Source of the DNA: Agromyces sp. NDB4Y10 | GTDB lineage: Bacteria; Actinomycetota; Actinomycetes; Actinomycetales; Microbacteriaceae | Assembly (NCBI RefSeq): GCF_001620055.1 | Contig: NZ_LQGY01000040.1 | Location: forward strand, 62,001-126,000 | Direction: 5' to 3' | Length of the DNA: 64,000 bases | In this document: one piece after another, positions 32,915 to 41,581 of the stretch | How the letters are laid out: each line of letters starts with the position of its first letter | Numbering within the stretch: position 1 is the first letter of the stretch | Notes under the pieces: generated by a model | What the model was told of the DNA's origin: nothing | Seen by the model: only the letters and a program-made list of their open reading frames with translations | The model's database searches: none | Position numbers and translations under genes: made by a program

Positions 32915-33928
32915 TCATGGTGTGGCTGTCGCGGCATCCGATCTCGCGACGAGCCGGCGGCGGAGTGCCGCCCAGTCGACGGTGTAGATGGCCACGCCGA
33001 TGGCCAGGGCCGCGGCCTGGACCAGAGTGCGCACGGCGAAGGGCACGCCGAGGGCGAGCACGAACTGGTCGAGCTGGCTGAGGAACAGGGCCGCGACGAC
33101 GGTCGCGACCGGGTAGCCGCGACCGCCCAGCAGGGACGTGCCGCCGAGGACCACGACCGCGACCGACGTCAGCAGGTAGGTGTTGCCCTGGAAGGCGGTC
33201 GGCTGGTTGGTGATTCCGGCGAGCATGATGCCCGCGGTCGCGAAGAGCAGCTGCGCCCACACGTAGGCCGCGCCTCGGTGCGTCCGGTACCGCAGTCCGG
33301 TCGCCCTCGCCGCCGCCGGGCTCGCGCCGACGGCCTCGAACCGGCGTCCCGCCACCGTCCGCTTCACGAGGATCGTGACCAGCAGGAGCACGACGAGCGC
33401 GATGAGCAGCGCGTTCGGGATGCCCATCGTCCTGCCGCCCGCGATCGAGCTGAGCAGACGGGTCGTGGTGCGCGGGATGCCGCCCGAGATGCCGAGCACC
33501 GCACCGAACAGGAGCGCGTTCGTGCCGAGCGTGGCGATGATGGGGTTGAGTCCGAGCCGGCCGACCATGAAGCCGTTCAGGACACCGGCGCCGATCGCCC
33601 AGGCGTACACGGCGAGGATCGCGGGAACGAGCATGGCGTCGTTCTGGTTCGGGATGTGGGTCGAGAGCACGACGGCGAGGGACACGGCGCCCGGCACCGA
33701 GAGGTCGATCCCGCCCTGCTGGACGACGAGCATCTGTCCCAGGCCGACGATGGCGAGCACGGAGGCGAACGGCAGCATCCCGAGCACGGCCCCTTGCGAC
33801 ACGCTGCTCGGCGCGATCGCGAAGCCGAGGATCACCAGAACGACGGTGGAGACCGCCATCGTCACGAGGCCCTTGGAGACACTGAACCGGGCGCTCGTGA
33901 GACGTCGTGATGTCGAGTCGTCGGTCAT
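32915..33928 (-). CDS. Ribose-type ABC transporter permease
   Basis: The 337-residue membrane protein is a BPD_transp_2 (RbsC-like) permease with 8-10 helices and the family motifs GQMLVVQQGGIDLSVPG and VAVVVLGGTSLLGGRGYP. It is the first gene of the importer operon, with CCCC-rich GGGGAGAG before the ATG on its own strand. Since a second permease domain is fused to the ATPase downstream, the channel is probably a heterodimer. The loop with VGRLGLNPIIATLGTNALLFG is typical of the family. Confidence 0.9.
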   Translation of the reverse strand: MTDDSTSRRLTSARFSVSKGLVTMAVSTVVLVILGFAIAPSSVSQGAVLGMLPFASVLAIVGLGQMLVVQQGGIDLSVPGAVSLAVVLSTHIPNQNDAMLVPAILAVYAWAIGAGVLNGFMVGRLGLNPIIATLGTNALLFGAVLGISGGIPRTTTRLLSSIAGGRTMGIPNALLIALVVLLLVTILVKRTVAGRRFEAVGASPAAARATGLRYRTHRGAAYVWAQLLFATAGIMLAGITNQPTAFQGNTYLLTSVAVVVLGGTSLLGGRGYPVATVVAALFLSQLDQFVLALGVPFAVRTLVQAAALAIGVAIYTVDWAALRRRLVARSDAATATP

Positions 33929-33972
33929 GCTCTCCCCTTCGAATGCGATGCCGATGTCCGGCTCAGCCGAAC

Positions 33973-34025
33973 AAAGTGTTGAGCCACACTTTATGGATTT
34001 CGTCTCGTGTTCACAAGCGTTGTAG
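33973..34025 (-). promoter_or_regulatory. Promoter of the importer/ketopantoate-reductase-like operon with two inverted repeats
   Basis: Minus-strand TTGTGA (34016-34011), a 17-bp spacer and TAAAGT (33993-33988) make a good promoter 60 bases upstream of the permease start. AAAGTGT-TGAGCC-ACACTTT (33973-33992), perfect 7-bp arms, sits on the -10 and start site. GTTCACAAGCGTTGTAG (34009-34025) covers the -35 and resembles the cluster repeat GTTCA-N7-TGAAC with mismatches in the right arm. The remainder of the 339-base gap, 34026-34221, shows nothing recognisable. Confidence 0.6.
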
Positions 34026-34221
34026 GTAACGATTCCGCGCCACGCCGCGATTCCGCCGAGATCGCGCGGCGCCCCGACACGTCCCGTCGACCGGGGGCAT
34101 GCCGCGGAGAGGCCGTTCGGTCAGGGCCAAAAGTCCCGGAAACACGCCGAAGTCACGGGGCTTGCCCGAGGCGGGCTGCCCCACGGGGCCACTCGCCATC
34201 GCCTCGGGCGCTGCCGTGCGC

Positions 34222-34242
34222 TAATGTTTACCCCAACTGAAC
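34222..34242 (+). promoter_or_regulatory. Promoter and operator of the PRISE-type SDR gene
   Basis: A -10 box TAATGT (34222-34227) overlaps GTTTACCCCAACTGAAC (34226-34242), which matches the cluster repeat GTTCA-N7-TGAAC at nine of ten arm positions. TGAAC is followed six bases later by GTTCG, as in the bicupin operator region. The ATG lies 25 bases downstream with GAGAGAGG between. Confidence 0.6.
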
Positions 34243-34267
34243 AACGCCGTTCGAGAGAGGTTCATTG

Positions 34268-35347
34268 ATGAACACGGAGCAGCAGCGCCGGGCGCTCGTC
34301 GTCGGTGCCACCGGCATCGCGGGCCAGACGGTGTCCCGTCAACTGGTCGACGCAGGCTGGGAGGTGCACGGGCTCGCCCGGCGCGCACGACGCCTGCCGG
34401 AGGGCGTGACGCCGATCCAGGCCGACCTGCTGGACGCCGACGCCACGCGAGCGGCGCTCGCCGGCCTCCGTCCGGAGATCGTGATCGTCACCGCCTGGAT
34501 CCGCAAGGACACCGAGGCCGAGAACATCGAGGTCAACACCCGGACGCTGCGGAACCTGTTCGCGGCGCTCGAGCCCGACGGCGGCGTGCGGCACGTCGCG
34601 CTGCTCACCGGGCTCAAGCACTACCTCGGGCCGTTCGAGGACTACGCCACGGGGGTCAAGGCCGAGACGCCGTTCCACGAGTCGGAGCCGCGCCTGCCGA
34701 GTCCCAACTTCTACTACGCGCAGGAGGACGAGCTCTTCGACGCGGCCGGGCGCATGGGCTTCACCTGGAGCGTGCACCGATCCCACACCATCTTCGGCTT
34801 CGCCGTCGACAACGCCATGAACATGGTCCTGACGCTCTCGGTCTACGCGACCATCTGCAGGGAGCTCGGCCGGCCGTTCGTCTTCCCCGGGTCGGTGGCA
34901 CAGTGGAACTTCGTGACCGACGTGACCGACGCCGACCTGCTCGGCGAGCAGCTCATCTGGGCGTCCACGAATCCCGAGGGCGAGAACGAGGCGTTCAACA
35001 TCGCCAACGGCGACCAGTTCCGCTGGCGCTGGCTGTGGCCGCAGATCGCCGACCACTTCGGCGTGGACTGGGAGGGCCCGGGCGAGACGCCGCGCACGCT
35101 CGTCGAATCGATGACCGACCTCGCGCCCGACGTCTGGCGCCGGATCGCCGAGCGCGAGGGCCTGGTCGAACCGGATGTCGCGAAGCTCGCCTCGTGGTGG
35201 CACAGCGACAGCGACCTCGGCCGGGAGGTCGAGTGCATCACCGACATGACCAAGAGCCGCGAGGCGGGCTTCCTCGGCTTCCGATCGACGCCGAAGAGCT
35301 TCTTCGACAAGGTCGAGCGCTATCGCGAGGCCGGCCTGATCCCCTGA
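34268..35347 (+). CDS. SDR oxidoreductase of the PRISE (progesterone 5-beta-reductase/iridoid synthase-like) type
   Basis: The 359-residue extended SDR starts with an NAD(P)-binding motif ALVVGATGIAGQTVSRQL. The catalytic region reads SPNFYYAQEDELF, the NFYY-x-xED pattern of PRISE enzymes, which use Tyr with an altered active site to reduce enone double bonds. VHRSHTIFGFA and FNIANGDQFRWRWLWPQIA also match. ATG 34268 follows GAGAGAGG. It is transcribed alone, opposite the importer operon, and carries the cluster operator. Reduction of an alpha,beta-unsaturated carbonyl intermediate is a reasonable inference, not shown. Confidence 0.85.
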   Translation: MNTEQQRRALVVGATGIAGQTVSRQLVDAGWEVHGLARRARRLPEGVTPIQADLLDADATRAALAGLRPEIVIVTAWIRKDTEAENIEVNTRTLRNLFAALEPDGGVRHVALLTGLKHYLGPFEDYATGVKAETPFHESEPRLPSPNFYYAQEDELFDAAGRMGFTWSVHRSHTIFGFAVDNAMNMVLTLSVYATICRELGRPFVFPGSVAQWNFVTDVTDADLLGEQLIWASTNPEGENEAFNIANGDQFRWRWLWPQIADHFGVDWEGPGETPRTLVESMTDLAPDVWRRIAEREGLVEPDVAKLASWWHSDSDLGREVECITDMTKSREAGFLGFRSTPKSFFDKVERYREAGLIP

Positions 35348-35360
35348 CCGGGTGGGCGCG

Positions 35361-35397
35361 CGAAGGGGGCGGGACCCGTCGGTCCCGCCCCGCTTCG
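35361..35397. terminator. Bidirectional terminator between convergent SDR and alcohol dehydrogenase genes
   Basis: CGAAGGGGGCGGGACC (35361-35376) pairs with GGTCCCGCCCCGCTTCG (35381-35397) with a single bulge and a CGTC loop. It lies in the 69-base gap between two convergent genes. Confidence 0.8.
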
Positions 35398-35416
35398 TCC
35401 GCTCGGGCGTGCGCGG

Positions 35417-36391
35417 CTAGGCCGTGGCCGTGAACTCGATGTGCGCCTTGATGTTCTCCGCGGGCCGCTGGGCGGCTTCGAGCGCTGCGGTCGCCTCGTC
35501 CACGCTGAAGCGGCGCGTCACGAGCGACGAGAGGTCGATGCCCGCCTGCGCCATGAAGCGCAGCGTCTCGGGCCACACGCCGGGCGATCCGATGGACCCG
35601 GTGATCGTGAGCTCCTTGGACTGGATCAGGCCGAGCTTCGCCGGGGCCTCCCGCCCCACGTCGATGCCGATGTAGCCGATGCGCCCCTTGAACGCGGCGA
35701 TCTCGAGCGCCCGCGCCATCACCTCCGGGCGGCCGCTCGCCTCGATCACCACGTCGGCGCCGCGGCCATCGGTCTCGGCGGCGAGCACGTCGTCGAGCTC
35801 GGCGGGGTCGACCGCGCGGTGCGCTCCCAGCGCGAGTGCCTGGTCGCGTCGTGAGGGGCTCGGCTCGGCGACGATCGTCCTGGCGCCGAGCGCCGCCGCG
35901 GCGGCCGTCACGCACAGTCCGATGGGGCCGGCGCCGAGGACCACGAGGGTGTCGCTGGCGTTGACGTTGCCGACGCGCATGAGCGCGTAGTACGCCACGC
36001 TGAACGGTTCCACGAGCGCGCCGTTCGTCCACGAGACGCCGTCGGGCAGCCGGTGCAGCCAGCTCTCCTTGGCGACGAAGAACTCCGCCGCGGCCCCGCT
36101 GATCGAGAAGCCGAAGTGGTCGTCGCCGATGACGCATTCGCCGACGACCCGGTCGCCCTTCGCGAGTCCGCTCACCTTCGACCCGGTCGCGACCACCTCG
36201 CCCGACCACTCGTGCCCGGGGATGATGGGGTACTCGAACGGGATGATGTACCGGCCCTCGAGCAGCTCGATGTCGGAGTGGCAGACGCCCACCGACCGGG
36301 CCGCGACGAGCACCTCGTCGTCGGCGATCTCGGGGATCGGCAGCTCCTCGACCGACGGCGTGCCGACGGCGGTGTACTGCAGTGCCTTCAT
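35417..36391 (-). CDS. MDR-family alcohol dehydrogenase without structural zinc site
   Basis: The 324-residue medium-chain dehydrogenase has catalytic-zinc residues Cys37 (VGVCHSD) and His60-Glu61 (PGHEW), and a Rossmann motif LVVLGAGPIGLCV. The usual four-cysteine structural-zinc loop is absent; only one Cys remains after GDRVVGE. The protein is also short for the family (about 340-370). GAAGGAG precedes the ATG at 36391. It is the last gene of the five-gene minus-strand operon starting at 40819. Substrate unknown; probably oxidises an alcohol or polyol intermediate. Confidence 0.87.
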   Translation of the reverse strand: MKALQYTAVGTPSVEELPIPEIADDEVLVAARSVGVCHSDIELLEGRYIIPFEYPIIPGHEWSGEVVATGSKVSGLAKGDRVVGECVIGDDHFGFSISGAAAEFFVAKESWLHRLPDGVSWTNGALVEPFSVAYYALMRVGNVNASDTLVVLGAGPIGLCVTAAAAALGARTIVAEPSPSRRDQALALGAHRAVDPAELDDVLAAETDGRGADVVIEASGRPEVMARALEIAAFKGRIGYIGIDVGREAPAKLGLIQSKELTITGSIGSPGVWPETLRFMAQAGIDLSSLVTRRFSVDEATAALEAAQRPAENIKAHIEFTATA

Positions 36392-36408
36392 GTTCGGATC
36401 TCCTTCGT

Positions 36409-37467
36409 TCACTCGGCCCGGACCAGCACCTTGACCTGGTCGCCGGTCGGCGAGAGCAGCGTCTCGAAGCCCTGCTCGACGATGTCGGCCATGTCGATCC
36501 GGGCGCTCACCACCTTCTCCACGTCCATGCGCCCGCGGCCGATCAGGTCGATGATGCGCGGCCAGTCGGTGACCGGGTAGCACCAGGTGCCCCGCAGGGT
36601 GATGTCGCGTTCGGACAGCACCATCGGGTCGATGGCCGCCGGCCGCGTGTGCAGGCCGGTCTGGGAGACGTTCCCCGATGCGCGCACGGCCGCGAGCGCC
36701 GTCTGCAGCGCGATCTCGTTGCCCGAGCACTCGATCACCGCGTCCACGCCGATGCCGCCCGTGCGGTCCTTGAGCTCGGCCGCGACATCCGTCGACCGGG
36801 GATCGAACAGCTCGCCCACGTCGAGCGATCGTGCGAGCTCCTGGCGCTTCGGGTTGACCTCGGAGAGGTACACGGTCGCCCCGAGCGACGCGGCGTACAG
36901 CGACGCGAGCGCGCCGATGGGGCCGAGACCGGTGACCAGGACGGTGTCACCGGGGCGCACGTTCGCACGGTCGACGCCGTACGCGGCCACCGCGGTCGGT
37001 TCCACGAGCGCGCCCTGGATGTCGCTCATCGAGTCGGGCAGCTTCGCGACCTTCGACTCCGGCACCACGCACTGCTCGGCGATCCCGCCCCAGGCGTCGC
37101 TGAGGCCGACGCACGCCATCGACGTGCACAGGTGGTTGAGTCCGCGACGGCAGAAGTAGCACGCACCGCAGAACAGCAGCGGCATGACCGAGACCCGATC
37201 GCCCACGCGCACCGAGGTCACCTCGGCGCCCACCTCGAGCACCTCGCCGGAGAACTCGTGCCCGAGGATCTGCGGCGCCGTCGAGCCGTTCAGCGGATGC
37301 GGCGACGTGGGGATGACGATCGGCCCGACCGCGTACTCGTGCAGGTCGGTGCCGCAGATGCCGCACCAGAACGGCTTCAGCCGCACCTCGTGCGGACCGA
37401 CGGCGTCCGGTTCGGCGACGTCCTCGACGCGGATGTCCTTGGCGTCGTGGAAGACGGCTGCTCTCAT
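36409..37467 (-). CDS. Zinc-dependent alcohol dehydrogenase (2,3-butanediol dehydrogenase-like)
   Basis: The 352-residue enzyme keeps both zinc sites: CGICGTDLHEY with the catalytic Cys, LGHEFSG, and a structural loop CGACYFCRRGLNHLC. The Rossmann motif is VLVTGLGPIGALA, and EPTAVAAYGVDRA is typical of butanediol/sorbitol-type dehydrogenases. It lies 17 bases upstream of the next dehydrogenase in the operon and 61 bases after the third, so three related but distinct dehydrogenases are made together. They may act on successive hydroxyl groups of one substrate. Confidence 0.9.
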   Translation of the reverse strand: MRAAVFHDAKDIRVEDVAEPDAVGPHEVRLKPFWCGICGTDLHEYAVGPIVIPTSPHPLNGSTAPQILGHEFSGEVLEVGAEVTSVRVGDRVSVMPLLFCGACYFCRRGLNHLCTSMACVGLSDAWGGIAEQCVVPESKVAKLPDSMSDIQGALVEPTAVAAYGVDRANVRPGDTVLVTGLGPIGALASLYAASLGATVYLSEVNPKRQELARSLDVGELFDPRSTDVAAELKDRTGGIGVDAVIECSGNEIALQTALAAVRASGNVSQTGLHTRPAAIDPMVLSERDITLRGTWCYPVTDWPRIIDLIGRGRMDVEKVVSARIDMADIVEQGFETLLSPTGDQVKVLVRAE

Positions 37468-37528
37468 GGCGCTCGGCCACCTTTCTCTGTTCGGGTTCGC
37501 ACGCCGGGCACCGACCCGGCGGCGCTGG

Positions 37529-38611
37529 TCAGGAGGATCGGGTCGGGTCGAACAGGACCTTGCCGCGGATCTCTCCGCGGGCGAGCCGCTCGATCTGGTG
37601 CGGCGCCTCGGGCAACGGGAACACGGCCTCGACGAGTTCGTCGCCGAGGTCGGTGGAGGCGAGGATCTCGAGCGCGGGCGCGAGATCCTCGTCGCAGACG
37701 TGCGCGACCGTCGTGACGATGGTCACCTCGTTCATGACCAGGCGGTGCACGTCGAGATCCTGGTGCGCCGACGGCAGGCCGACGCCGAGGATCGTGCCGC
37801 CCTGGCGGACCAGGTCGAGCGCCATCGACAGTTGACCCGGAGCGCCGGTCGCCTCGATGACGACATCCGCCCCGCCCGGCCCGACCACCGATCGCAGTGT
37901 CGCGACGAGGTCGTCGTCGACCGGCACGGTCCGGGTGGCACCGAGCCGCTGCGCGCGTTCGAGCCGCTCGCCGGCGAAGTCGACGACCGTGATGTCCGCG
38001 TCGACGAGCGAGACGAGCCCCGCGAGGATGAAGGTTCCGATCGCGCCGGCACCGAACAGGATCACGCGGTCGCCGTCACGGGCGCCGGCGCGGCGGGCGG
38101 CGTGCAGGCCGACGGCGAGCGGCTGCGCGACCCCGGCGTCGTCGAGCGAGCAGCCCTCCGGGATCGGCACGAGGGTCGACGTCTCGACCGCCACGTACTC
38201 CGCGAGTCCCCCGTCGGCGTTGAGGCCGTGGGTGACATAGCGGGCGCAGAGGTTGGTCCGTCCCTCCCGGCAACGGTCGCACTCGCCGCACGAGACACCG
38301 GCGCCGGATGCCACGTGGGTGCCCACGCCGAGCCCGTCCACGGGCCCGCCGGGCAGGTCGACGATCTCGCCGACGAACTCGTGCCCGATGACCAGCGGAC
38401 CGGTGTGGCCGCTGTTGGGATGCACGCGGTCGATCGGGAAGATGATCGGGCCGGACTTCCACTCGGTGGCATCCGTCCCGCAGATGCCGCTGCGGAGCAC
38501 CCTGACGAGCGCCTGGCCCTCGGTGGCGATCGGGATCGGCCGCCGCTCGACGCGGACGTCGCCGCGGCCGTGGTACACGACGGCGTCCATGGTGCCGATC
38601 GGCGTGGTCAT
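37529..38611 (-). CDS. Zinc-dependent alcohol dehydrogenase, threonine/sorbitol dehydrogenase type
   Basis: The 360-residue protein shows the catalytic zinc ligands in SGICGTDATEW and IGHEFVGE, a structural zinc loop CGECDRCREGRTNLC, and the nucleotide-binding motif VILFGAGAIGTFI. ATG 38611 was chosen because GAGGAG lies before it and it is 11 bases after the M24 stop. QPLAVGLHAARRAG matches the family's helix near the active site. Second of three alcohol dehydrogenases in the operon; substrate unknown. Confidence 0.9.
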   Translation of the reverse strand: MTTPIGTMDAVVYHGRGDVRVERRPIPIATEGQALVRVLRSGICGTDATEWKSGPIIFPIDRVHPNSGHTGPLVIGHEFVGEIVDLPGGPVDGLGVGTHVASGAGVSCGECDRCREGRTNLCARYVTHGLNADGGLAEYVAVETSTLVPIPEGCSLDDAGVAQPLAVGLHAARRAGARDGDRVILFGAGAIGTFILAGLVSLVDADITVVDFAGERLERAQRLGATRTVPVDDDLVATLRSVVGPGGADVVIEATGAPGQLSMALDLVRQGGTILGVGLPSAHQDLDVHRLVMNEVTIVTTVAHVCDEDLAPALEILASTDLGDELVEAVFPLPEAPHQIERLARGEIRGKVLFDPTRSS

Positions 38612-38622
38612 CTCGCCGCTCC

Positions 38623-40005
38623 TCACGCCCCGGGCCGTCCCCACTCGGTGTTGAGGTGCGACTGCGAGTCACGCGTCAGGTCGAGCGGGCCGCCGACCGC
38701 GTAGTACCGCTGGCCGGCGACCAGCAGCTCCTCGGCGGGGAACTTCGTGATGACCTCGCAGCCGTCCGCGGTGACGACGACCTCCTCCTCGATGCGCGCG
38801 GCCCCCCAGCCGTCGGCCGACGGCCAGTACGTCTCGAGCGCGAACACCATGCCCTCCTCGATCACCTCCGGGTGGTCGAACGAGACCAGACGCGAGAAGA
38901 TCGGCTTCTCCCAGATCGAGAGGCCGACGCCGTGCCCGTACTGCAGCGCGAAGGCGGCCTCCTCGTCCGGGAACCCGAACTCCTCGGCCTTCGGCCACAC
39001 CGACACGATGTCGGCGGTCGTCGCCCCCGGCCGCACGAGCGCGATGGCCCGGTCCATGTACTCCCGCGCGCGTGTGTACGCGTCCTTCTGGGCGGAGCTC
39101 GCGGAGCCGACCGCGAACGTGCGGTAGTAGCAGGTGCGGTAGCCGTTGAAGCTGTGCAGGATGTCGAAGAACGCCGGGTCGCCGGGCCGGATGAGGCGGT
39201 CGGAGAACACGTGCGGGTGCGGCGAGCAGCGCTCGCCCGAGATGGCGTTGACGCCCTCGACGTACTCGGACCCGAGGTCGTACAGGGTCTTCGCCACCAG
39301 GCCGACCGCCTCGTTCTCGCGGACGCCCGGCCGGAGGAAGCGGTACAGGTCCTCGTAGGCGGCATCCACCATGGAGGCGGCCTGCGTGAGCAGCCGGATC
39401 TCGTCGCCGGTCTTGATCCGGCGGGCCTCCATGAACACCTGCTGGCCGTCGACGACCTCGATGCCCTCCTTCTGCAGGGCGAAGAGGATCGGCAGCTCGA
39501 TGACGTCCACCCCGAGCGGCTGGTCGGCCAGGCCGAACTTCTCGAGCTCGCGCTTGATCTTCCTTGCGACGCCCTCGGCGATCTCGGCGTCCGGCGGGAA
39601 CGCCCCGCGGAGCGTGGAGATCCCCGCGCGAGCGCCGCTCTCGAGACGGGGGCGCTTGGCGCCCTCGTGCGGCGCGTTCGGGTCCGCGTCCATCTCGGCG
39701 GTCGTCACGTCGAGCCACGGGTTGTACAGCTTGTGGTGCTTCGCGGCCGATCCGAAGTCCCACGAGATGGGGTCGGTGTTGCGCGTCAGGAGGCTGAACC
39801 GGATCAGCTTGTCCATCGCCCAGGTGCCGATGTGGGTGGCCGTCATGTACCGGATGTTCGAGAAGTCGAAGGCGAGCAGCGCGCCGAGGTCGGACCGCTC
39901 GAGTTCGGCCTTCAGACGTGCCAGCCGGTCGTCGCGCAACCGGTCCATGTCGACCCGCGCCTCCCAGTCGACCGCGTTGGTTCCCGTGGTGCCCGTGCTC
40001 TTCAT
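38623..40005 (-). CDS. M24-family (creatinase/aminopeptidase P fold) protein with altered metal site
   Basis: The 460-residue protein has an N-terminal creatinase-type domain and a C-terminal pita-bread domain. Of the five usual metal ligands, the first Asp (PAFFDILHS), the His (YGHGVGLSIWEKP) and both Glu (FALETYW, ARIEEEVVV) are present, but the second Asp, eleven residues after the first, is Cys (GYRTCYYRTF in place of GYxSDxTRT). The second active-site His of peptidases (GLxxHE) is Trp. So ordinary dinuclear-metal peptidase action is unlikely. M24 relatives include non-peptidases such as creatinase and DMSP lyase DddP; an unusual hydrolase or lyase is inferred. Second gene of its operon. 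Confidence 0.85.
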   Translation of the reverse strand: MKSTGTTGTNAVDWEARVDMDRLRDDRLARLKAELERSDLGALLAFDFSNIRYMTATHIGTWAMDKLIRFSLLTRNTDPISWDFGSAAKHHKLYNPWLDVTTAEMDADPNAPHEGAKRPRLESGARAGISTLRGAFPPDAEIAEGVARKIKRELEKFGLADQPLGVDVIELPILFALQKEGIEVVDGQQVFMEARRIKTGDEIRLLTQAASMVDAAYEDLYRFLRPGVRENEAVGLVAKTLYDLGSEYVEGVNAISGERCSPHPHVFSDRLIRPGDPAFFDILHSFNGYRTCYYRTFAVGSASSAQKDAYTRAREYMDRAIALVRPGATTADIVSVWPKAEEFGFPDEEAAFALQYGHGVGLSIWEKPIFSRLVSFDHPEVIEEGMVFALETYWPSADGWGAARIEEEVVVTADGCEVITKFPAEELLVAGQRYYAVGGPLDLTRDSQSHLNTEWGRPGA

Positions 40006-40039
40006 GTTGATCGCTCTCTCGGTGTAGGGCCGGTCCTCG

Positions 40040-40819
40040 TCAGACGAGGATCATGCCGCCTTCGATGGGGATGATCTGGCCCGTGATGTAGTCGGAATCG
40101 GCCGCCGCGAGGAACACGCCGGTCGGCACGATGTCGACCGGGTCGGCGGGGCGGCCGAGCAGGATGCTGCTCGACATCGAGTCGAAGCCGTTCTGGCCCT
40201 CGCCGATCTCCTCGAGTTCCTTGTCGAGCTTGGTCCAGAGCGGCGTCGCCACGACGCCCGGAGCGAATCCGTTCACGGTGATGCCGTGCTCGGCGAGCGC
40301 GCGTGCGCCCGCCTGCGTCAGCGAGATGACGGCGGCCTTCGCGGCGCTGTACGGGGCGAAGCTCGAGAAGCCCTGTCGCCCCGCGATCGAGGCGGTGTTC
40401 ACGACCTTCCCCCCGCCGCCCTGGGCGATGAACTGCCTGGCGGCCTCCTGCGTGCCGATGAGGACGCCGAGCGCGTTCACGCGCATGACGAGTTCGAAGT
40501 TCGCCTCGGTCACGTCGAGGAACTTCATGGGCGAGTTCATTCCGGCGTTGTTGAAGTAGGCGTCGAGCCGACCGAAGCGCTCGACGGCGCGCTCGATGCC
40601 GGCGCGGACCGCCGACCGGTCGGCGACGTCGACGCGCACGGCGAGCGCGCTCCCGCCCGAGTCCTCGATGCGGCCGGCGAGCTGCTCGGCAGCCGCGAGG
40701 TCGAGGTCGGCGATGACGACGTTCGCCCCTTCGTCGGCGAACCCACCGGCGAGCGCCGCACCGATACCCGATGCCCCGCCGGTGACGACGATCGTGCGAC
40801 CCTCCAGTCGACCCGTCAT
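40040..40819 (-). CDS. Classical SDR oxidoreductase
   Basis: The 259-residue protein is a classical short-chain dehydrogenase: cofactor motif VTGGASGIGAAL, Asp at the end of the second strand (IADLDL, so NAD is probable), FNNAG, catalytic Ser in NTASIAGRQG and YSAAK with the Tyr and Lys, and a C-terminal GQIIPIEGGMI. ATG 40819 has GAAGGAG before it. It is the first gene of the operon SDR, M24 protein and three alcohol dehydrogenases. A copy of the cluster operator overlaps its promoter. Likely oxidises a secondary alcohol of the substrate or an early intermediate. Confidence 0.92.
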   Translation of the reverse strand: MTGRLEGRTIVVTGGASGIGAALAGGFADEGANVVIADLDLAAAEQLAGRIEDSGGSALAVRVDVADRSAVRAGIERAVERFGRLDAYFNNAGMNSPMKFLDVTEANFELVMRVNALGVLIGTQEAARQFIAQGGGGKVVNTASIAGRQGFSSFAPYSAAKAAVISLTQAGARALAEHGITVNGFAPGVVATPLWTKLDKELEEIGEGQNGFDSMSSSILLGRPADPVDIVPTGVFLAAADSDYITGQIIPIEGGMILV

Positions 40820-40876
40820 GTGGATGCTCCTTCGCTTCCGAGTCCCGGTCCGCCGGGAGCGGCCTCCGTGCCGCCT

Positions 40877-40893
40877 GTTCACTATAACTGAAC
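40877..40893 (-). promoter_or_regulatory. Operator and promoter of the SDR-M24-dehydrogenase operon
   Basis: GTTCACTATAACTGAAC is the perfect form of the cluster repeat (GTTCA-N7-TGAAC). The minus-strand -10 box TATAGT (40886-40881) lies inside it, so a bound protein would block RNA polymerase. In the 309-base gap to the VOC gene, 40894-41060 shows nothing else recognisable. Confidence 0.7.
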
Positions 40894-41063
40894 TTACTGC
40901 CGACCGATCGGTGAATCAAGTGAACGGCTCGTCCACATTCGGACGCTCGCCTCGACCACCCATCGCGCCGGGCTGGCGCCGCTCGGGCGCGAAATTCCGG
41001 AGGATGCAGGCTGGCTGATGGCCCCCTCGGCCCTTGCCAAGGGCGGCATCCGTGGTGTTGAGT

Positions 41064-41093
41064 CTGAATGGAAACCGTTCAGTGCTACCGAGC
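41064..41093 (+). promoter_or_regulatory. Weak copies of the cluster repeat before the VOC gene
   Basis: CTGAA (41064-41068) and TTCAG (41078-41082) form an inverted repeat, and GTTCAGTGCTACCGAGC (41077-41093) keeps the left arm and the inner TAC of the cluster repeat but only part of the right arm. The site is 36 bases before the VOC start. Functional status uncertain. Confidence 0.35.
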
Positions 41094-41128
41094 GCTGGCT
41101 GCGAACGGAGCGACACGAAGGAGTGGAG

Positions 41129-41578
41129 ATGACGTTCACCATCGACGGCGTGCATCACGTCGGAATCACGGTCCGCGACATGCGGCGATCGTTCGACTGG
41201 TACTCGCGGATGTTCGGGTTCGAGCCGGGACCCGTCAACCACGGTGCCGGGCCGGAGCTCGAGCGGGGCGTCCAGGTCGAGGGCGCCGAGCTGTCGTTCG
41301 CGATGATCCGCGTGGGCAACGTCAACATCGAGTTCCTCGAGTACCACCAGCCCGAGGGGAAGGACTGGGACCGGGCGAACGGCGACGTGGGTTCGGCCCA
41401 TATCTGCTTCGTGGTCGACGACATGCAGCGCGCCTACGACGAGCTCATCGAGCGCGGCGCCGTCTTCAACGGGCCGCCGACCACGATCACCGACGGCGAC
41501 CTGGCCGGGTCGCAGTGGGCGTACCTCCGCGACCCCGACGGGATCCAGCTCGAGATCTGGCAGTACCCCAAGGAGTGA
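41129..41578 (+). CDS. VOC-superfamily (glyoxalase/epimerase-like) protein
   Basis: The 149-residue protein is one VOC unit: VHHVGITVRDMRRSFDWYSRMFGF in the first module, GSAHICFVVDDMQRAYDEL in the second, and a C-terminal DPDGIQLEIWQYP with the metal-binding Glu. The likely metal ligands are His in VHHV, His in AHIC and this Glu. ATG 41129 is chosen over an upstream in-frame ATG because GAAGGAG lies just before it and homologues start here. Single gene inside the catabolic cluster; possible epimerase, isomerase or ring-cleavage step. Confidence 0.85.
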   Translation: MTFTIDGVHHVGITVRDMRRSFDWYSRMFGFEPGPVNHGAGPELERGVQVEGAELSFAMIRVGNVNIEFLEYHQPEGKDWDRANGDVGSAHICFVVDDMQRAYDELIERGAVFNGPPTTITDGDLAGSQWAYLRDPDGIQLEIWQYPKE

Positions 41579-41581
41579 CGA

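Noticed and set aside
38623-40005. Identification of the M24 protein as DMSP lyase DddP
   Set aside because: It shares the fold but lacks a metal-binding Asp and the context has no other DMSP gene; the evidence does not reach a specific name.
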